In this document: in pieces, positions 29,661 through 38,428 of the stretch
How positions within the stretch are numbered: the stretch's first letter is position 1
Layout: the number at the start of each line of letters is the position of its first letter
Source of the DNA: Candidatus Nanopelagicales bacterium
GTDB taxonomy: Bacteria; Actinomycetota; Actinomycetes; S36-B12
Assembly: GCA_030726915.1 (NCBI GenBank)
Contig: JANRCR010000014.1
Coordinates: forward strand, 1-42,194
DNA: 42,194 nucleotides
Direction of reading: 5' to 3'
The notes under the pieces: generated by a model
Told to the model about the DNA's origin: nothing
Seen by the model: the letters and a program-made list of their open reading frames with translations, nothing else
Databases searched by the model: none
Made by a program: the position numbers and the translations under genes

Positions 29661-30238
29661 TATCGACGGTCCAGATGCTGTAGAGCCGCGCGCAAGAGCG
29701 TCGATAGATCCGGCTCCGGACCCGCCGACGGCACCACTGCCGCGACGGCTGACTCCGCATCTCGATCCGACCAGCCGAGGGACCCGAGCGCCTCCCGCAG
29801 CAACACCTGCCAATCCCCGTCACCCTCATCACGGGGGGCCTGTCCTATCCGGTCACGCAACTCGATGATCATGCGTTGCGCCCCCTTGGTGCCGATCCCG
29901 GGAACGCGGGTCAAACTCGCCACATCCTCGGATGCGATGGCCCGGCGCAGGCCATCCGGGGAGAGTGTGGCCAGCACCGCCAGGGCCGTGCGAGGTCCAA
30001 TACCCGTCACGGTTTGCACCGCCTCAAAGATGTCACGTTGATCACCGTCGAGGAAGCCATACAGCGTCAGGGAGTCTTCGCGAACGATGAGACTCGTGTG
30101 GAGGGCCAGACGGTCTCCGGCGCGAGCCGCCACGGCTACCTGAGGGGTCACCGACACCGCAATACCGATCCCGCCGACCTCGAGGACCACACTGGCAGGG
30201 GTGAGTGCGACAACAGTCCCGGTGATGGACGCAATCAC
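29660..30238 (-). CDS. ruvA: Holliday junction DNA-binding protein RuvA
   Basis: Tetrameric junction-binding protein of 192 aa. Domain I starts [25 protein letters not shown]; the two helix-hairpin-helix motifs are at [17 protein letters not shown] and [19 protein letters not shown]; the acidic, flexible linker and domain III ([19 protein letters not shown]) that contacts RuvB follow. The GTG start overlaps the ruvC stop (GTGA), so the start at 30238 is preferred over the longer frame. Confidence 0.95.
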   Translation of the reverse strand: MIASITGTVVALTPASVVLEVGGIGIAVSVTPQVAVAARAGDRLALHTSLIVREDSLTLYGFLDGDQRDIFEAVQTVTGIGPRTALAVLATLSPDGLRRAIASEDVASLTRVPGIGTKGAQRMIIELRDRIGQAPRDEGDGDWQVLLREALGSLGWSDRDAESAVAAVVPSAGPEPDLSTLLRAALQHLDRR

Positions 30239-30750
30239 CGACGCGCACCGGCCATCGCTTCGCGTAGGCGGCGCTCGGCCCCGCCCCTCCAAATCTCGGT
30301 GATTGCCAGCGCTAGCGCATCGGCCGCATCGGCGGGCTTGACGGGCGCCGAGAGTCCGAGCAAGCGCGTGACCATGGCCGTAACCTGGGCCTTATCGGCA
30401 CGCCCACTGCCCGTGACCGCAGCCTTGATCTCGCTCGGAGTGCGCAGACTCAACGGGATGCCGCGTCGTCCGGCAGCCAGTACGGCGACAGCACCCGCCT
30501 GGGCAGTGCCCATAACGGTGCGCAGATTGTGCTGGCTGAAGACACGCTCAACGGCGATGATCTCGGGACGGTGCCTCTCCACGAGTTCCTCCATGGCGGC
30601 CTCCAACGCGGTCAAGCGCTGAGCCAGAGGGTCACCGTGTGGGGTGCGGATGACGACGACGTCGATGAGGCGCAATCCGCGACCGGTCCGGCCCTCCACG
30701 ACGCCCACCCCGCAGCGTGTGAGGCCGGGATCGACGCCCATGACCCGCAC
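30235..30750 (-). CDS. ruvC: Crossover junction endodeoxyribonuclease RuvC
   Basis: Holliday junction resolvase of 171 aa with RNase H fold. Four acidic active-site residues are visible: D7 in [13 protein letters not shown], Glu in [12 protein letters not shown], and two Asp in [13 protein letters not shown]. The GTG at 30750 (MRVMGVDPG) has AGGGAGG 5 bases upstream; a longer frame to 30792 lacks such a site. A LexA-like box lies 63 bases upstream, so ruvCAB probably has its own SOS-controlled promoter in the 81-base gap after the acyltransferase gene. Confidence 0.95.
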   Translation of the reverse strand: MRVMGVDPGLTRCGVGVVEGRTGRGLRLIDVVVIRTPHGDPLAQRLTALEAAMEELVERHRPEIIAVERVFSQHNLRTVMGTAQAGAVAVLAAGRRGIPLSLRTPSEIKAAVTGSGRADKAQVTAMVTRLLGLSAPVKPADAADALALAITEIWRGGAERRLREAMAGARR

Positions 30751-30812
30751 GTGAGCCTCCCTCACACATGCCCGTGGATCAGTTGTGGTCATCCGACCCA
30801 GCGAGCGGCTAT

Positions 30813-30828
30813 ACGAACACCTGTGCGA
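30813..30828. promoter_or_regulatory. Candidate LexA (SOS) box before ruvCAB
   Basis: The plus strand reads ACGAACACCTGTGCGA, against the Gram-positive/mycobacterial LexA consensus TCGAAC-N4-GTTCGA: 10 of 12 defined positions agree. It is 4 bases beyond the stop of the acyltransferase gene and 63 bases upstream of ruvC. A TATAGC hexamer directly follows it on the minus strand (30808-30813) and could be a -10 covered by LexA. ruvCAB is a known LexA target in mycobacteria. Confidence 0.6.
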
Positions 30829-30831
30829 AGG

Positions 30832-32310
30832 CTACTGCCCGCTACGACCCGCAGCCCGGATCGCACGCGCCTTCGGCGTGCCGTCCTCGGGTCCGGGCTC
30901 ACTGAGCGGATCAGCCGGTCCTACGGGCTCGCCAATGACGGTGGCAAAGCCCGATCTCATATCTGCCACGAGGGCATCGAGATCAGGCACCGCTCGGTCA
31001 TCTCCAGAGATGCCCACGAATGCCGTGCCGTCGTAGGTCACCATCGTCACATTGACTGCGGCACCGATCGTGGCAACGAGGGGGTACATGCCAGCGATGC
31101 GCGCCCCGGCGACGAAGAGCGGTAGGGGTGGTCCCGGGACGTTGCTCGTCGTAACGTCACTCGCGAATGCCGCCTGAGCAAGGAGTGGCATGGGCACGAG
31201 CCAACTAATCTCTGCAAGGGGATCCGCAAAGCGAAGCGCCGGCTCGTTGCGCCACTGCTCGACCGCCTGATGGGCTGAATCCATGCGTTCGTCGACCGTG
31301 AGTCCTGCCACCGGCAGGGTGAAACGCGCGATGGTGACGGCATTGGCCGCCTGGGCCGATGTGTCCCCCGGATCCCCACGCAGACTGATGGGGACGTTGA
31401 AGCGCAAGTCGTCCACCACGGTGCCCCGTCGGACGTGGTAGCGCTCCAGCCCGAGGCCCACCGCCGCCATGAAGGCGTCATTGACACTGCGGCCACGCTC
31501 TCTCGCGGAGTCCCGAAGTGCCGCGAAGGGCAGGTCAAACGCCGCGAAGTGATAGGTCGTGCCGCGTTCGATCATCACGGGTGACAGGGGGCCATCCGGG
31601 ACAGCGGCAAAACGACCGACGGAGGCCACGGTGCCGAGCAGGGACCCCCATGTCCTCACCGGATCGGTGAGTGTCCCTCGTGCCAGGGCGATCATCGCCT
31701 CACCGACGCGCTCCGCTGCCCCAAATCCCCTGCGTACGTTGTCCACGATGTCGGCCACACTGACCTGGGGCGCTCCAATATCGCTGACAGACGGTGCCTC
31801 AGGGGCTTCGGCCTCGGCCGGGTCAGCCTCGGCAGTCAACTCGACGAGGTTGAGCCCGATCAGCACCGTGGCCTGGCCATCCGCGATCGCATGGTGCAGT
31901 TTGAGCAGGAGGGCCGCACGGCCACCCTGGAGTCCCTCAACGAGGACGATCTCCCACAGGGCCCGGTCGTGATCGAAGTCCGTCAAACTCACCCGACGTG
32001 CCTCACCCATCAACTCCGCCCAGGATCCGTCACCGGCAAGCCGCATGCGTCGCAGATGCAGGTCGAGATCAAAATCAGGGTCGCCGGCCAATCGGGGCGA
32101 GGCAACGCCGAAGACACCTCGGATGGCGCGTTGGCGCAGCACGGGCACCATGCGGGTGAGGCGCTCCACTCGTGCATGCAGCCTCGGCCAGTCGGGCGGA
32201 GAGTCCAGCAGGACGAGCGCCACGACAGTGGACCTCAGGTGGGGATCACCCGAGGCGGTGCGCCAGGTCGCTGCATCCCAGCCTGTGAGCTGACGGCCAG
32301 AGTCGGCCAT
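30832..32310 (-). CDS. Wax ester synthase/diacylglycerol acyltransferase (WS/DGAT)
   Basis: Acyl-CoA-dependent O-acyltransferase of 492 aa making wax esters or triacylglycerols at the inner face of the membrane. The catalytic HHxxxDG motif is H139-H-A-I-A-D-G145 in LLLKLHHAIADGQA; other family landmarks are the N-terminal TGWDAATWRTASGDPH, the PLW-type element LTDFDHDRALWEIVLVEG, RSVNDAFMAAVGLGLERY and SNVPGPPLPLFVAGARI near the C-terminus. The ATG has GGGAGGG upstream and lies 15 bases after yebC, suggesting cotranscription with pdxS-pdxT-yebC. It separates yebC from ruvC, which are neighbours in many bacteria. Substrate preference cannot be read from sequence. Confidence 0.92.
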   Translation of the reverse strand: MADSGRQLTGWDAATWRTASGDPHLRSTVVALVLLDSPPDWPRLHARVERLTRMVPVLRQRAIRGVFGVASPRLAGDPDFDLDLHLRRMRLAGDGSWAELMGEARRVSLTDFDHDRALWEIVLVEGLQGGRAALLLKLHHAIADGQATVLIGLNLVELTAEADPAEAEAPEAPSVSDIGAPQVSVADIVDNVRRGFGAAERVGEAMIALARGTLTDPVRTWGSLLGTVASVGRFAAVPDGPLSPVMIERGTTYHFAAFDLPFAALRDSARERGRSVNDAFMAAVGLGLERYHVRRGTVVDDLRFNVPISLRGDPGDTSAQAANAVTIARFTLPVAGLTVDERMDSAHQAVEQWRNEPALRFADPLAEISWLVPMPLLAQAAFASDVTTSNVPGPPLPLFVAGARIAGMYPLVATIGAAVNVTMVTYDGTAFVGISGDDRAVPDLDALVADMRSGFATVIGEPVGPADPLSEPGPEDGTPKARAIRAAGRSGQ

Positions 32311-32325
32311 GGTCCCTCCCGTCGA

Positions 32326-33081
32326 TTAGGCATCGAGACGAGCGAGGACCTCGTCGCTGACGTCAACATTGCTGTAGACATTTTGAACGTCGTCGCTGTC
32401 CTCGAGGGCCTCCACAAGCCGAAAAACCTTGCGCGCCGTATCGACGTCCACCGGCACCGACATGCTCGGGACGAAGATCGCCTCAGCGGAGTCGTAGTCG
32501 ATGCCCGCATCCTGGAGCGCACTGCGAACAGCCACGACGTCCCCGGCCTCACTGACCACCTCAAACACGTCCCCGAGGTCATTGACCTCCTCAGCTCCGA
32601 CGTCGAGCACCGCGGCCAAAATGGCATCCTCGTCGACACCCTCGTCACGGGGCACCATGACAACACCCTTACGACTGAAAAGGTAGGAGACCGATCCGGG
32701 GTCGGCCATGCTTCCCCCATTGCGGGTGAGCGCGACGCGGACCTCGGAAGCGGCTCGGTTGCGATTGTCGGTGAGGCATTCGACGAGCATGGCCACCCCC
32801 TGCGGCCCGTAGCCTTCGTACATGATCGTCTGATAATCGGCACCGCCGGCCTCAACACCTGAGCCGCGCTTAACTGCTCGCTCGATGTTGTCCAATGGCA
32901 CGGAATTCTTGCGGGCCTTTTGAATCGCGTCATACAGGGTCGGGTTGCCCGAGGGATCGCCACCACCTTGACGTGTGGCCACCTCGATGTTTTTGATCAA
33001 TCGGGCAAAGAGTTTGCCGCGACGGGCGTCAACGACCGCCTTCTTGTGCTTGGTCGTCGCCCACTTTGAATGGCCGCTCAT
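32326..33081 (-). CDS. yebC: YebC/PmpR family regulatory protein (TACO1-like)
   Basis: Three-domain protein of 251 aa, start [21 protein letters not shown] and [18 protein letters not shown], with [28 protein letters not shown] and [22 protein letters not shown], all diagnostic. The family was described as transcriptional regulators; more recent work links members to translation of proline-rich stretches, which would fit a genome also encoding EF-P here. The ATG overlaps the pdxT stop (ATGA). The pdxS-pdxT-yebC order is conserved in actinobacteria. Confidence 0.95.
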   Translation of the reverse strand: MSGHSKWATTKHKKAVVDARRGKLFARLIKNIEVATRQGGGDPSGNPTLYDAIQKARKNSVPLDNIERAVKRGSGVEAGGADYQTIMYEGYGPQGVAMLVECLTDNRNRAASEVRVALTRNGGSMADPGSVSYLFSRKGVVMVPRDEGVDEDAILAAVLDVGAEEVNDLGDVFEVVSEAGDVVAVRSALQDAGIDYDSAEAIFVPSMSVPVDVDTARKVFRLVEALEDSDDVQNVYSNVDVSDEVLARLDA

Positions 33082-33686
33082 GTGTACTGCCTCACCATGT
33101 CGATGAACATCTCATGGATTCGCGTGTCCCCGGTGAGTTCTGGATGAAATGAGGTGGCGACGAGCGGTCCCTGCCTGACGGCCACGATGGTATCGGGCCC
33201 ACGCGGGCGGTCGATCCGGGCGAGGACCTCCACGCCTGCTCCGGCGCCCTCCACCCACGGGGCACGAATGAAGATGGCGGGGAAGGCAGGGCCGCCCAGC
33301 ATTGCCATATCGACGTCCGCCTCAAAGGAATCCACCTGGCGCCCGAATGCATTGCGGCGCACGGTGACATCAAGCCCCCCGATCGTCTCCTGATCCTCAC
33401 GGGCATCCAGGGTGCGATCCGCAAGCATGATCATTCCCGCGCACGAACCGAACATCGGGAGTCCCGCCCGCTGTGCCTCACGCAAGGGCTCAAGCAACCC
33501 ATCGCGAACAGCCAACTTCGACATTGTCGTCGACTCCCCGCCGGGGAGCACAAGCCCGTCGACGGAGGTCAAAGCCGCACGATCACCCACGGCCACACCC
33601 TCCACACCACACGCGCGCAAGGCGACCAGATGCTCACGGACGTCACCCTGAAGGGCAAGAACGCCGATCCTCAGTGCTGGAGTCAC
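33078..33686 (-). CDS. pdxT: Pyridoxal 5'-phosphate synthase glutaminase subunit PdxT
   Basis: Class I glutamine amidotransferase of 202 aa that supplies ammonia to PdxS. The catalytic triad is C82 in [11 protein letters not shown]181 and E183 in [12 protein letters not shown] at 49-52 and the [12 protein letters not shown] segment that contacts PdxS are present. The GTG start overlaps the pdxS stop by 4 bases, fitting the equimolar 12:12 complex. Confidence 0.95.
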   Translation of the reverse strand: MTPALRIGVLALQGDVREHLVALRACGVEGVAVGDRAALTSVDGLVLPGGESTTMSKLAVRDGLLEPLREAQRAGLPMFGSCAGMIMLADRTLDAREDQETIGGLDVTVRRNAFGRQVDSFEADVDMAMLGGPAFPAIFIRAPWVEGAGAGVEVLARIDRPRGPDTIVAVRQGPLVATSFHPELTGDTRIHEMFIDMVRQYT

Positions 33687-34582
33687 CAGCCCCGGTCTTC
33701 GAGACGATGATGCACCGGGATGTCGGCAACATTGATCCCCACCATCGCCTCGCCAAGACCACGCGAAACCTTGGCAACCACATCGGGATTATCAAAATGC
33801 CGGGTGGCCTGGACGATCGCCTCGGCACGCTTGACCGGCTCACCGGACTTGAAAATGCCAGAACCGACGAATACGCCATCGGCCCCCAACTGCATCATCA
33901 TGGCGGCGTCGGCGGGGGTGGCAATCCCCCCGGCAGTGAACAAAACGACGGGAAGGGCACCGGCACGGGCGACCTCAGCAACGAGATCGTAGGGGGCCTG
34001 CAACTCCTTTGCCGCGACGTAGAGTTCATCGTCGCGCATGGAGGACAGCCGACGGACTTCGTCGAGGATTCGACGCATGTGCGTGACAGCGTTCGAGACG
34101 TCTCCGGTGCCCGCCTCACCTTTGGAGCGCACCATCGCAGCACCTTCGGTGATGCGACGCAAGGCCTCACCGAGGTTGGTGGCACCGCACACGAAGGGGA
34201 TCGTGAACTGCCACTTATCGATGTGGTTGGAATAGTCGGCCGGGGTCAGCACCTCAGACTCATCAATAAAGTCCACCCCGAGGGACTGCAGTACCTGGGC
34301 CTCGGCAAAGTGTCCGATGCGGGCCTTCGCCATGACCGGGATCGTGACGGCCGCCTGGATACTTTCGATCATGTCCGGGTCGGACATGCGCGCGACTCCA
34401 CCTTGCGCTCGGATATCGGCGGGCACACGTTCGAGGGCCATGACGGCGACGGCACCGGCGTCCTCAGCGATGCGCGCCTGGTCCGCGGTGACGACATCCA
34501 TGATGACCCCGCCCTTGAGCATGTCGGCCATGCCGCGCTTGACGCGGGTCGTGCCGGCGAGGTGAGGAACAGAAGTGGACAC
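33683..34582 (-). CDS. pdxS: Pyridoxal 5'-phosphate synthase subunit PdxS
   Basis: PLP synthase (beta/alpha)8 barrel, 299 aa, condensing ribose 5-phosphate, glyceraldehyde 3-phosphate and ammonia into the vitamin B6 cofactor. D29 in [13 protein letters not shown] and the Schiff-base K86 in [15 protein letters not shown] are present, as are [14 protein letters not shown] and [17 protein letters not shown] (second Lys). GTG start with GAGAGG upstream; the 84-base gap before it holds possible -10 hexamers (TAGCAT at 34635-34640) but nothing decisive. Confidence 0.96.
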   Translation of the reverse strand: MSTSVPHLAGTTRVKRGMADMLKGGVIMDVVTADQARIAEDAGAVAVMALERVPADIRAQGGVARMSDPDMIESIQAAVTIPVMAKARIGHFAEAQVLQSLGVDFIDESEVLTPADYSNHIDKWQFTIPFVCGATNLGEALRRITEGAAMVRSKGEAGTGDVSNAVTHMRRILDEVRRLSSMRDDELYVAAKELQAPYDLVAEVARAGALPVVLFTAGGIATPADAAMMMQLGADGVFVGSGIFKSGEPVKRAEAIVQATRHFDNPDVVAKVSRGLGEAMVGINVADIPVHHRLEDRGW

Positions 34583-34666
34583 GGCGACCTCTCACGACGT
34601 TAGGGACCCACGGTCGGGAACCAGTACACGACCCATGCTAGTCAGGGTTGGATCTCTGCGCTCGTC

Positions 34667-35734
34667 TCAGGTGATCTTGGGTGACAGGGAGTCATCCAGC
34701 AGGACGATCCACTCCTGGCCGATGGCGAAGGGCATGGGGGATCCGTCGGGCAGAGTGAAGCGGGTCCCCTCCTCACGATTGGGCCGCTCCCAGGTGACCG
34801 ACCACATGCGGCCGTCGCGCAACACGATGGCCGCACCCTCCCCCACTGTTTGGATAAAGGGTGTGCGTCCGCCATAGCGATCGCCATATCCCGAATCGGT
34901 CTGTTCGACGGACTGAAAGACCACGGTGGCAGCCCGCTGGGGTCCCCCCTCACTAGATCGGGATTCCTCGCCGTTGAGGCCCACGATGAAGGTGCCGGTC
35001 GCCTTATCCCAGGTGAAGGACACCCCGGACGATGGCCAGGTGGCGCTCACTTTGGACACGGGTGTGCCGCCGGCAGGCGGATCCTCGGAGAAGACCAGGC
35101 CGATATCGCGTGCCTTCTCCGCGTCCGGCGCTGCAGCGAGGAGGAGACGGGGGTCAGCCATGTGGTTGACAGGTGCCGGACGACCCGGATCGTCGCGGAA
35201 CGCGTTGTACACCCGGGTGGCAGACACGTCGTAGAGATTGGCTTGAGCAATGACCCGGAGTAGTTTGGTCTGTGCACCCGAATTAGAAAACGCCACTCGG
35301 CCAAAGGGGGCGATGATATCCATGTCGCTGATCCGTGCTGACCGCACCGGCCCGACAACGTCGGGAATCGATGAGTTGAACACGGCAAGAAGTCGCGTCA
35401 GATTCCACTCAACCTCCTGTACGTAGACCAGATCTGCCGCCTGGAGCCCCGCATGCGGTTGCGCCGCGCGCGTGTTGTCGATCTTCACCGCGAGGACGGG
35501 CTTGCCCTCTCCTCCCGGGAGACCAGAGAAGGGCGATGCGCCAGGAGGGATGCCGAGTGAATCGGAAGGTGTCGGAAGGGCCGATGGGCTCGCGGGAGCG
35601 GAGGACGTCACCGGTGGGCTGCTGGATATCGACGCCGGGGGCGCCGCCTCCTGACCGCCGGAGCACGCAGCCAGAACACCGAGCCCCAGTGCTGCGGTGA
35701 CGGTGGTCAGGGTGCGAGTCAGAGTGAGGCGCAT
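34667..35734 (-). CDS. DUF3048 domain lipoprotein
   Basis: Exported lipoprotein of 355 aa with unknown function. Signal peptide with lipobox LGVLAAC, lipidated Cys at 24, then a Ser/Pro tether to about 60. Two DUF3048 (YerB-like) regions follow: KPVLAVKIDNTRAAQPHAGL with YVQEVEWNLTRLLAVF, and the C-terminal part FIQTVGEGAAIVLRDGRMW. Such proteins are common next to cell-envelope genes in Gram-positive bacteria. It lies 24 bases after the LemA-like gene. The ATG lacks a Shine-Dalgarno; TACCGT ends 6 bases before it, so it may have its own leaderless transcript. Confidence 0.88.
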   Translation of the reverse strand: MRLTLTRTLTTVTAALGLGVLAACSGGQEAAPPASISSSPPVTSSAPASPSALPTPSDSLGIPPGASPFSGLPGGEGKPVLAVKIDNTRAAQPHAGLQAADLVYVQEVEWNLTRLLAVFNSSIPDVVGPVRSARISDMDIIAPFGRVAFSNSGAQTKLLRVIAQANLYDVSATRVYNAFRDDPGRPAPVNHMADPRLLLAAAPDAEKARDIGLVFSEDPPAGGTPVSKVSATWPSSGVSFTWDKATGTFIVGLNGEESRSSEGGPQRAATVVFQSVEQTDSGYGDRYGGRTPFIQTVGEGAAIVLRDGRMWSVTWERPNREEGTRFTLPDGSPMPFAIGQEWIVLLDDSLSPKIT

Positions 35735-35740
35735 CCGACC

Positions 35741-35746
35741 ACGGTA
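35741..35746 (-). promoter_or_regulatory. Candidate -10 element giving a leaderless DUF3048 transcript
   Basis: The minus strand reads TACCGT (TANNNT), then 6 bases, then the ATG at 35734. The geometry is the same as at pdtaR. No Shine-Dalgarno is present in the 24-base gap. Confidence 0.4.
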
Positions 35747-35758
35747 CGTCTCACCACC

Positions 35759-36310
35759 TCAGCGAGCGATGAGGCCCGGAGGCGGCGTGTCGTCCATCTC
35801 CATGGTGTGGGGCCACGGGGTCCGCCCCGCGAGGCTGAGCCACCGCACCAGGCGCTGTCGACGCACCTGTCGACAGGCGCGTACAGCATCGTTATGAAAA
35901 CGCCGAGACAACTGCACACGCACGCAAATACCACGTAGGTCCTCAAGCATGGACGGATCAGAGGCCATCGCCCGCAATTCGTCGGCGTCATGCTCATCTG
36001 GGATCGCCGCGACGAAAACGCGGGTCAGGTCGCTCTCTGCAAGCCCTCGCATCACGAGGTCATCATCAGATGCCACTCGCGCTACGTGGGCCGCATCCGC
36101 AAGGACAACCGTGGTCGCGGGGTCGAATATCCCCGCGGATGCCAAATCAAGTGCCAGTGCAGAACGCCGCAGCAACTGCAGGTCCAGGGCGTAGCGGGAG
36201 GTTTCTATGCGCCGGTGCAAGCGATCAAGTCGGCCCGCCGTCATGCTGAGGTAGAGACCCACGAGGCAGATGGCAACAATGACCGGTACCCACCACCACC
36301 AGTCGGGCAT
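35759..36310 (-). CDS. LemA-like membrane protein downstream of pimA
   Basis: Protein of 183 aa with a Trp-rich N-terminus (MPDWWWWVPVIVAICLVGLYLSM) forming one membrane helix, followed by a helical domain. The segments LHRRIETSRYALDLQLLRRSALAL and LSRRFHNDAVRACRQVRR recall LemA proteins (helical pair with RRFYNDAV-like motif). Genes in this position after pimA (for example the N-terminal part of Rv2609c, from memory) are conserved in actinobacteria, often fused to a NUDIX domain, which is absent here. The ATG overlaps the pimA stop by one base. Function unknown; link to phosphatidylinositol mannoside synthesis is by association. Confidence 0.75.
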   Translation of the reverse strand: MPDWWWWVPVIVAICLVGLYLSMTAGRLDRLHRRIETSRYALDLQLLRRSALALDLASAGIFDPATTVVLADAAHVARVASDDDLVMRGLAESDLTRVFVAAIPDEHDADELRAMASDPSMLEDLRGICVRVQLSRRFHNDAVRACRQVRRQRLVRWLSLAGRTPWPHTMEMDDTPPPGLIAR

Positions 36311-37503
36311 CAGGGACCGCTCCCCGACTCAAGCTCACCCTGACCGCGTCGTCGCGATGCCAATCGTCCGACCAACTGACCCCGCAGGTCTTCACGCACG
36401 GGACCTTGTCCCGCGGTCACGCTCGCGTACACATCAATGAGGTCGGCAGCAACGCGACTCCAGTCGTACACCATCACCCGACGTGAACCAGCCTCGGTGA
36501 GACGCTGCCTCTCCTCGGGCCGATCCAGGACAGAGTTGACAGCGGCGGCCAACGCCTGCGCATCACCCACGGGGAAGAGAACCCCGCATCGACCACCATC
36601 CAGCACCCGGGAAAAGGCATCGAGATCGCTGGCCACGACGGGTGCGCCTGCGGCCATGGCCTCCAGAAGGATGATTCCGAAGGACTCCCCTCCGGTGTTG
36701 GGCGCGACGTAGACATCCATGGCAGCCAGTCCACGCGCCTTGTCGTGCTCGTCGACGCGCCCCAGGAACACAATGGAGTCCCGGCATCGGTCTGCGACAT
36801 CGGCAAGCACGTCAGCCACGTCACCCGGTCCCATCAGCAGCAGGGTCGCCTCTGGGTGACGGGCAAGGATGTCAGGGAAGGCCTCCAGGAGGACGGCGAG
36901 GCCTTTGCGGGGCTCGTCCATGCGGCCGAGGAATCCCACGATGGGTCCCTGCCGCGTGACCAAGGGCTCAACCCCGGCGAAATGGTCGATGCGTATGCCG
37001 TTGGGGATGAGAACGGCATCTCCGCCCAGGTGATCGACGATCGTCCGCCGCGCATGTTCGCTGACGGCGATGACCGCTGAAATCTTCTCCAGTACGGTCT
37101 GCGCGAGGTAATAGCCGGTGACCAGCACCCGTGACCGCTCGACCGAGGAATGCACGGTGGCAACAATCGGTCCGCGCGCGGCCCAGCAGGCCAACCCTCC
37201 CAGCGACGGGGCCAGCGGTTCATGGACGTGCAGCACGTCGAAGCCCCCCTCCCGAATCCAACGACGTACACGCGCGGTGGCTTTGACGCCCAGCGTTAGC
37301 CGCGCCACGGACCCGTTGTACGGGACCGCCCGAGGGCGCCCGCCATCCACGGCGTAGGCGGGCAGGGTTGATGGATCCTCCACAGGCGTCAGCACACTCA
37401 CCTGATGGCCCAGATCCATGAGCGTCTCGGCTTGATCGCGCACATGAGCCTGGACACCACCGGGGGCGTCCCAGGCATAGGGGCACACAATGCCGATGTT
37501 CAC
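36310..37503 (-). CDS. pimA: Phosphatidylinositol alpha-mannosyltransferase PimA
   Basis: GT4 family, GT-B fold enzyme of 397 aa that transfers mannose from GDP-mannose to the 2-position of phosphatidylinositol on the cytoplasmic face, first step to PIMs. MNIGIVCPYAWDAPGGVQAH is the PimA N-terminus with the Gly-rich donor loop; FDVLHVHEPLAPSL has the catalytic-loop His; FLGRMDEPRKGL and the E-x7-E motif GESFGIILLEAMAAG bind the donor. A C-terminal tail of about 25 residues is Arg/Gly-rich. The GTG at 37503 has a GAAGG-type site upstream; a longer frame lies in the preceding gap and patA. It is 22 bases after patA. Confidence 0.93.
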   Translation of the reverse strand: MNIGIVCPYAWDAPGGVQAHVRDQAETLMDLGHQVSVLTPVEDPSTLPAYAVDGGRPRAVPYNGSVARLTLGVKATARVRRWIREGGFDVLHVHEPLAPSLGGLACWAARGPIVATVHSSVERSRVLVTGYYLAQTVLEKISAVIAVSEHARRTIVDHLGGDAVLIPNGIRIDHFAGVEPLVTRQGPIVGFLGRMDEPRKGLAVLLEAFPDILARHPEATLLLMGPGDVADVLADVADRCRDSIVFLGRVDEHDKARGLAAMDVYVAPNTGGESFGIILLEAMAAGAPVVASDLDAFSRVLDGGRCGVLFPVGDAQALAAAVNSVLDRPEERQRLTEAGSRRVMVYDWSRVAADLIDVYASVTAGQGPVREDLRGQLVGRLASRRRGQGELESGSGP

Positions 37504-37525
37504 GCCGGGCACCTTCGCCCGGCAG

Positions 37526-38428
37526 TCATGACGCCACCCGAGTCGGGGGATCGCTGAGCCACAGACGCTGCAGCATGTGCCAGTCGGCGGGGTGCTCCCT
37601 GATGCTGTCCGCGAGCGCATCCGCCATCGTCTGGGTCAACTCCAAGACCCGCTCGGGTCGGTCTCCCGTGGTCGGAATGGGTAGCGCCGGGTCCACACGC
37701 GCCTGAAGCCCGTCAGCCGTGTGCCACAGGCGCACGGGCATGATGGGAGCTCCCGTCATCAGGGACATCGTTGCGGGGCCCGCGGGAATCGAAGCCGTGT
37801 CGCCGAAAAAGTCCACCGGCACCCCGGTGCCGGAGATATCCCGATCCGCCACGAGGCACACGAGCCGACCCTCGCGTAAGCGCCGTACAAGAGTGCGCAG
37901 AGTGTCACTGCTGCCGAGAGGAAGTACCTCCATGCCCAGAGACTGTCGATAGGCCACGAATTTGTCGAAGAGTGCCTGTGGTCTCAATTGCTCAGCGACA
38001 GTCGTGATGCCGCCGTACCGATCGCAGGCCCAGGCGCCAGCAAGATCCCAGTTGCCCGAATGCGAGGCCACCATGATCGCCCCACGCCCGGAGTTGACGG
38101 CCTCATCCAGTAGGTCGACCCCGGAGCGCAGGTTAAATGACTCCCGCATGCGAGCGCCATCCCAGGCCGGGAGGCGGAAAACCTCGCTCCAGTAGCGCAT
38201 ATACAGGCGTAGGTTGTCACGCGTCACATCCTCGAGTGCACCCCGTGACTCCGCGTCAAGGACGCGCGCGAGGTTGGACCGCAGTTGATGAACTCCCGGG
38301 CCCTCCTTGCGATAGGTCCGATCCGCGATCGCACGAAAGCCTCGATCCACGACGGGCTCCGGTAGATGGCGTACGGCACCCCAACCGATGCCGAAGCCGA
38401 CGTCCGAGAGGGTGTCGGTCAGGCTCAC
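37526..38428 (-). CDS. patA: Phosphatidylinositol mannoside acyltransferase (LPLAT/HtrB family)
   Basis: Membrane-associated acyltransferase of 300 aa. The H-x4-D catalytic motif is in MVASHSGNWDLAGAW, followed by ITTVAEQLRPQALFDKFVAYRQSLGMEVLPLG and the phosphate-contact Arg region VCLVADRDISGTGVPVDFFG. This family acylates the 6-position of the mannose of PIM1/PIM2, as does M. tuberculosis PatA (Rv2611c) in the same gene position. The GTG start overlaps the pgsA stop (GTGA). The ORF could be read further upstream into pgsA; that was rejected. Confidence 0.9.
   Translation of the reverse strand: MSLTDTLSDVGFGIGWGAVRHLPEPVVDRGFRAIADRTYRKEGPGVHQLRSNLARVLDAESRGALEDVTRDNLRLYMRYWSEVFRLPAWDGARMRESFNLRSGVDLLDEAVNSGRGAIMVASHSGNWDLAGAWACDRYGGITTVAEQLRPQALFDKFVAYRQSLGMEVLPLGSSDTLRTLVRRLREGRLVCLVADRDISGTGVPVDFFGDTASIPAGPATMSLMTGAPIMPVRLWHTADGLQARVDPALPIPTTGDRPERVLELTQTMADALADSIREHPADWHMLQRLWLSDPPTRVAS

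Noticed and set aside
33473-34603. Plus-strand open frame of 376 codons opposite pdxS and pdxT
   Set aside because: Fully antisense to two conserved enzymes with all catalytic residues; no homology signal of its own.
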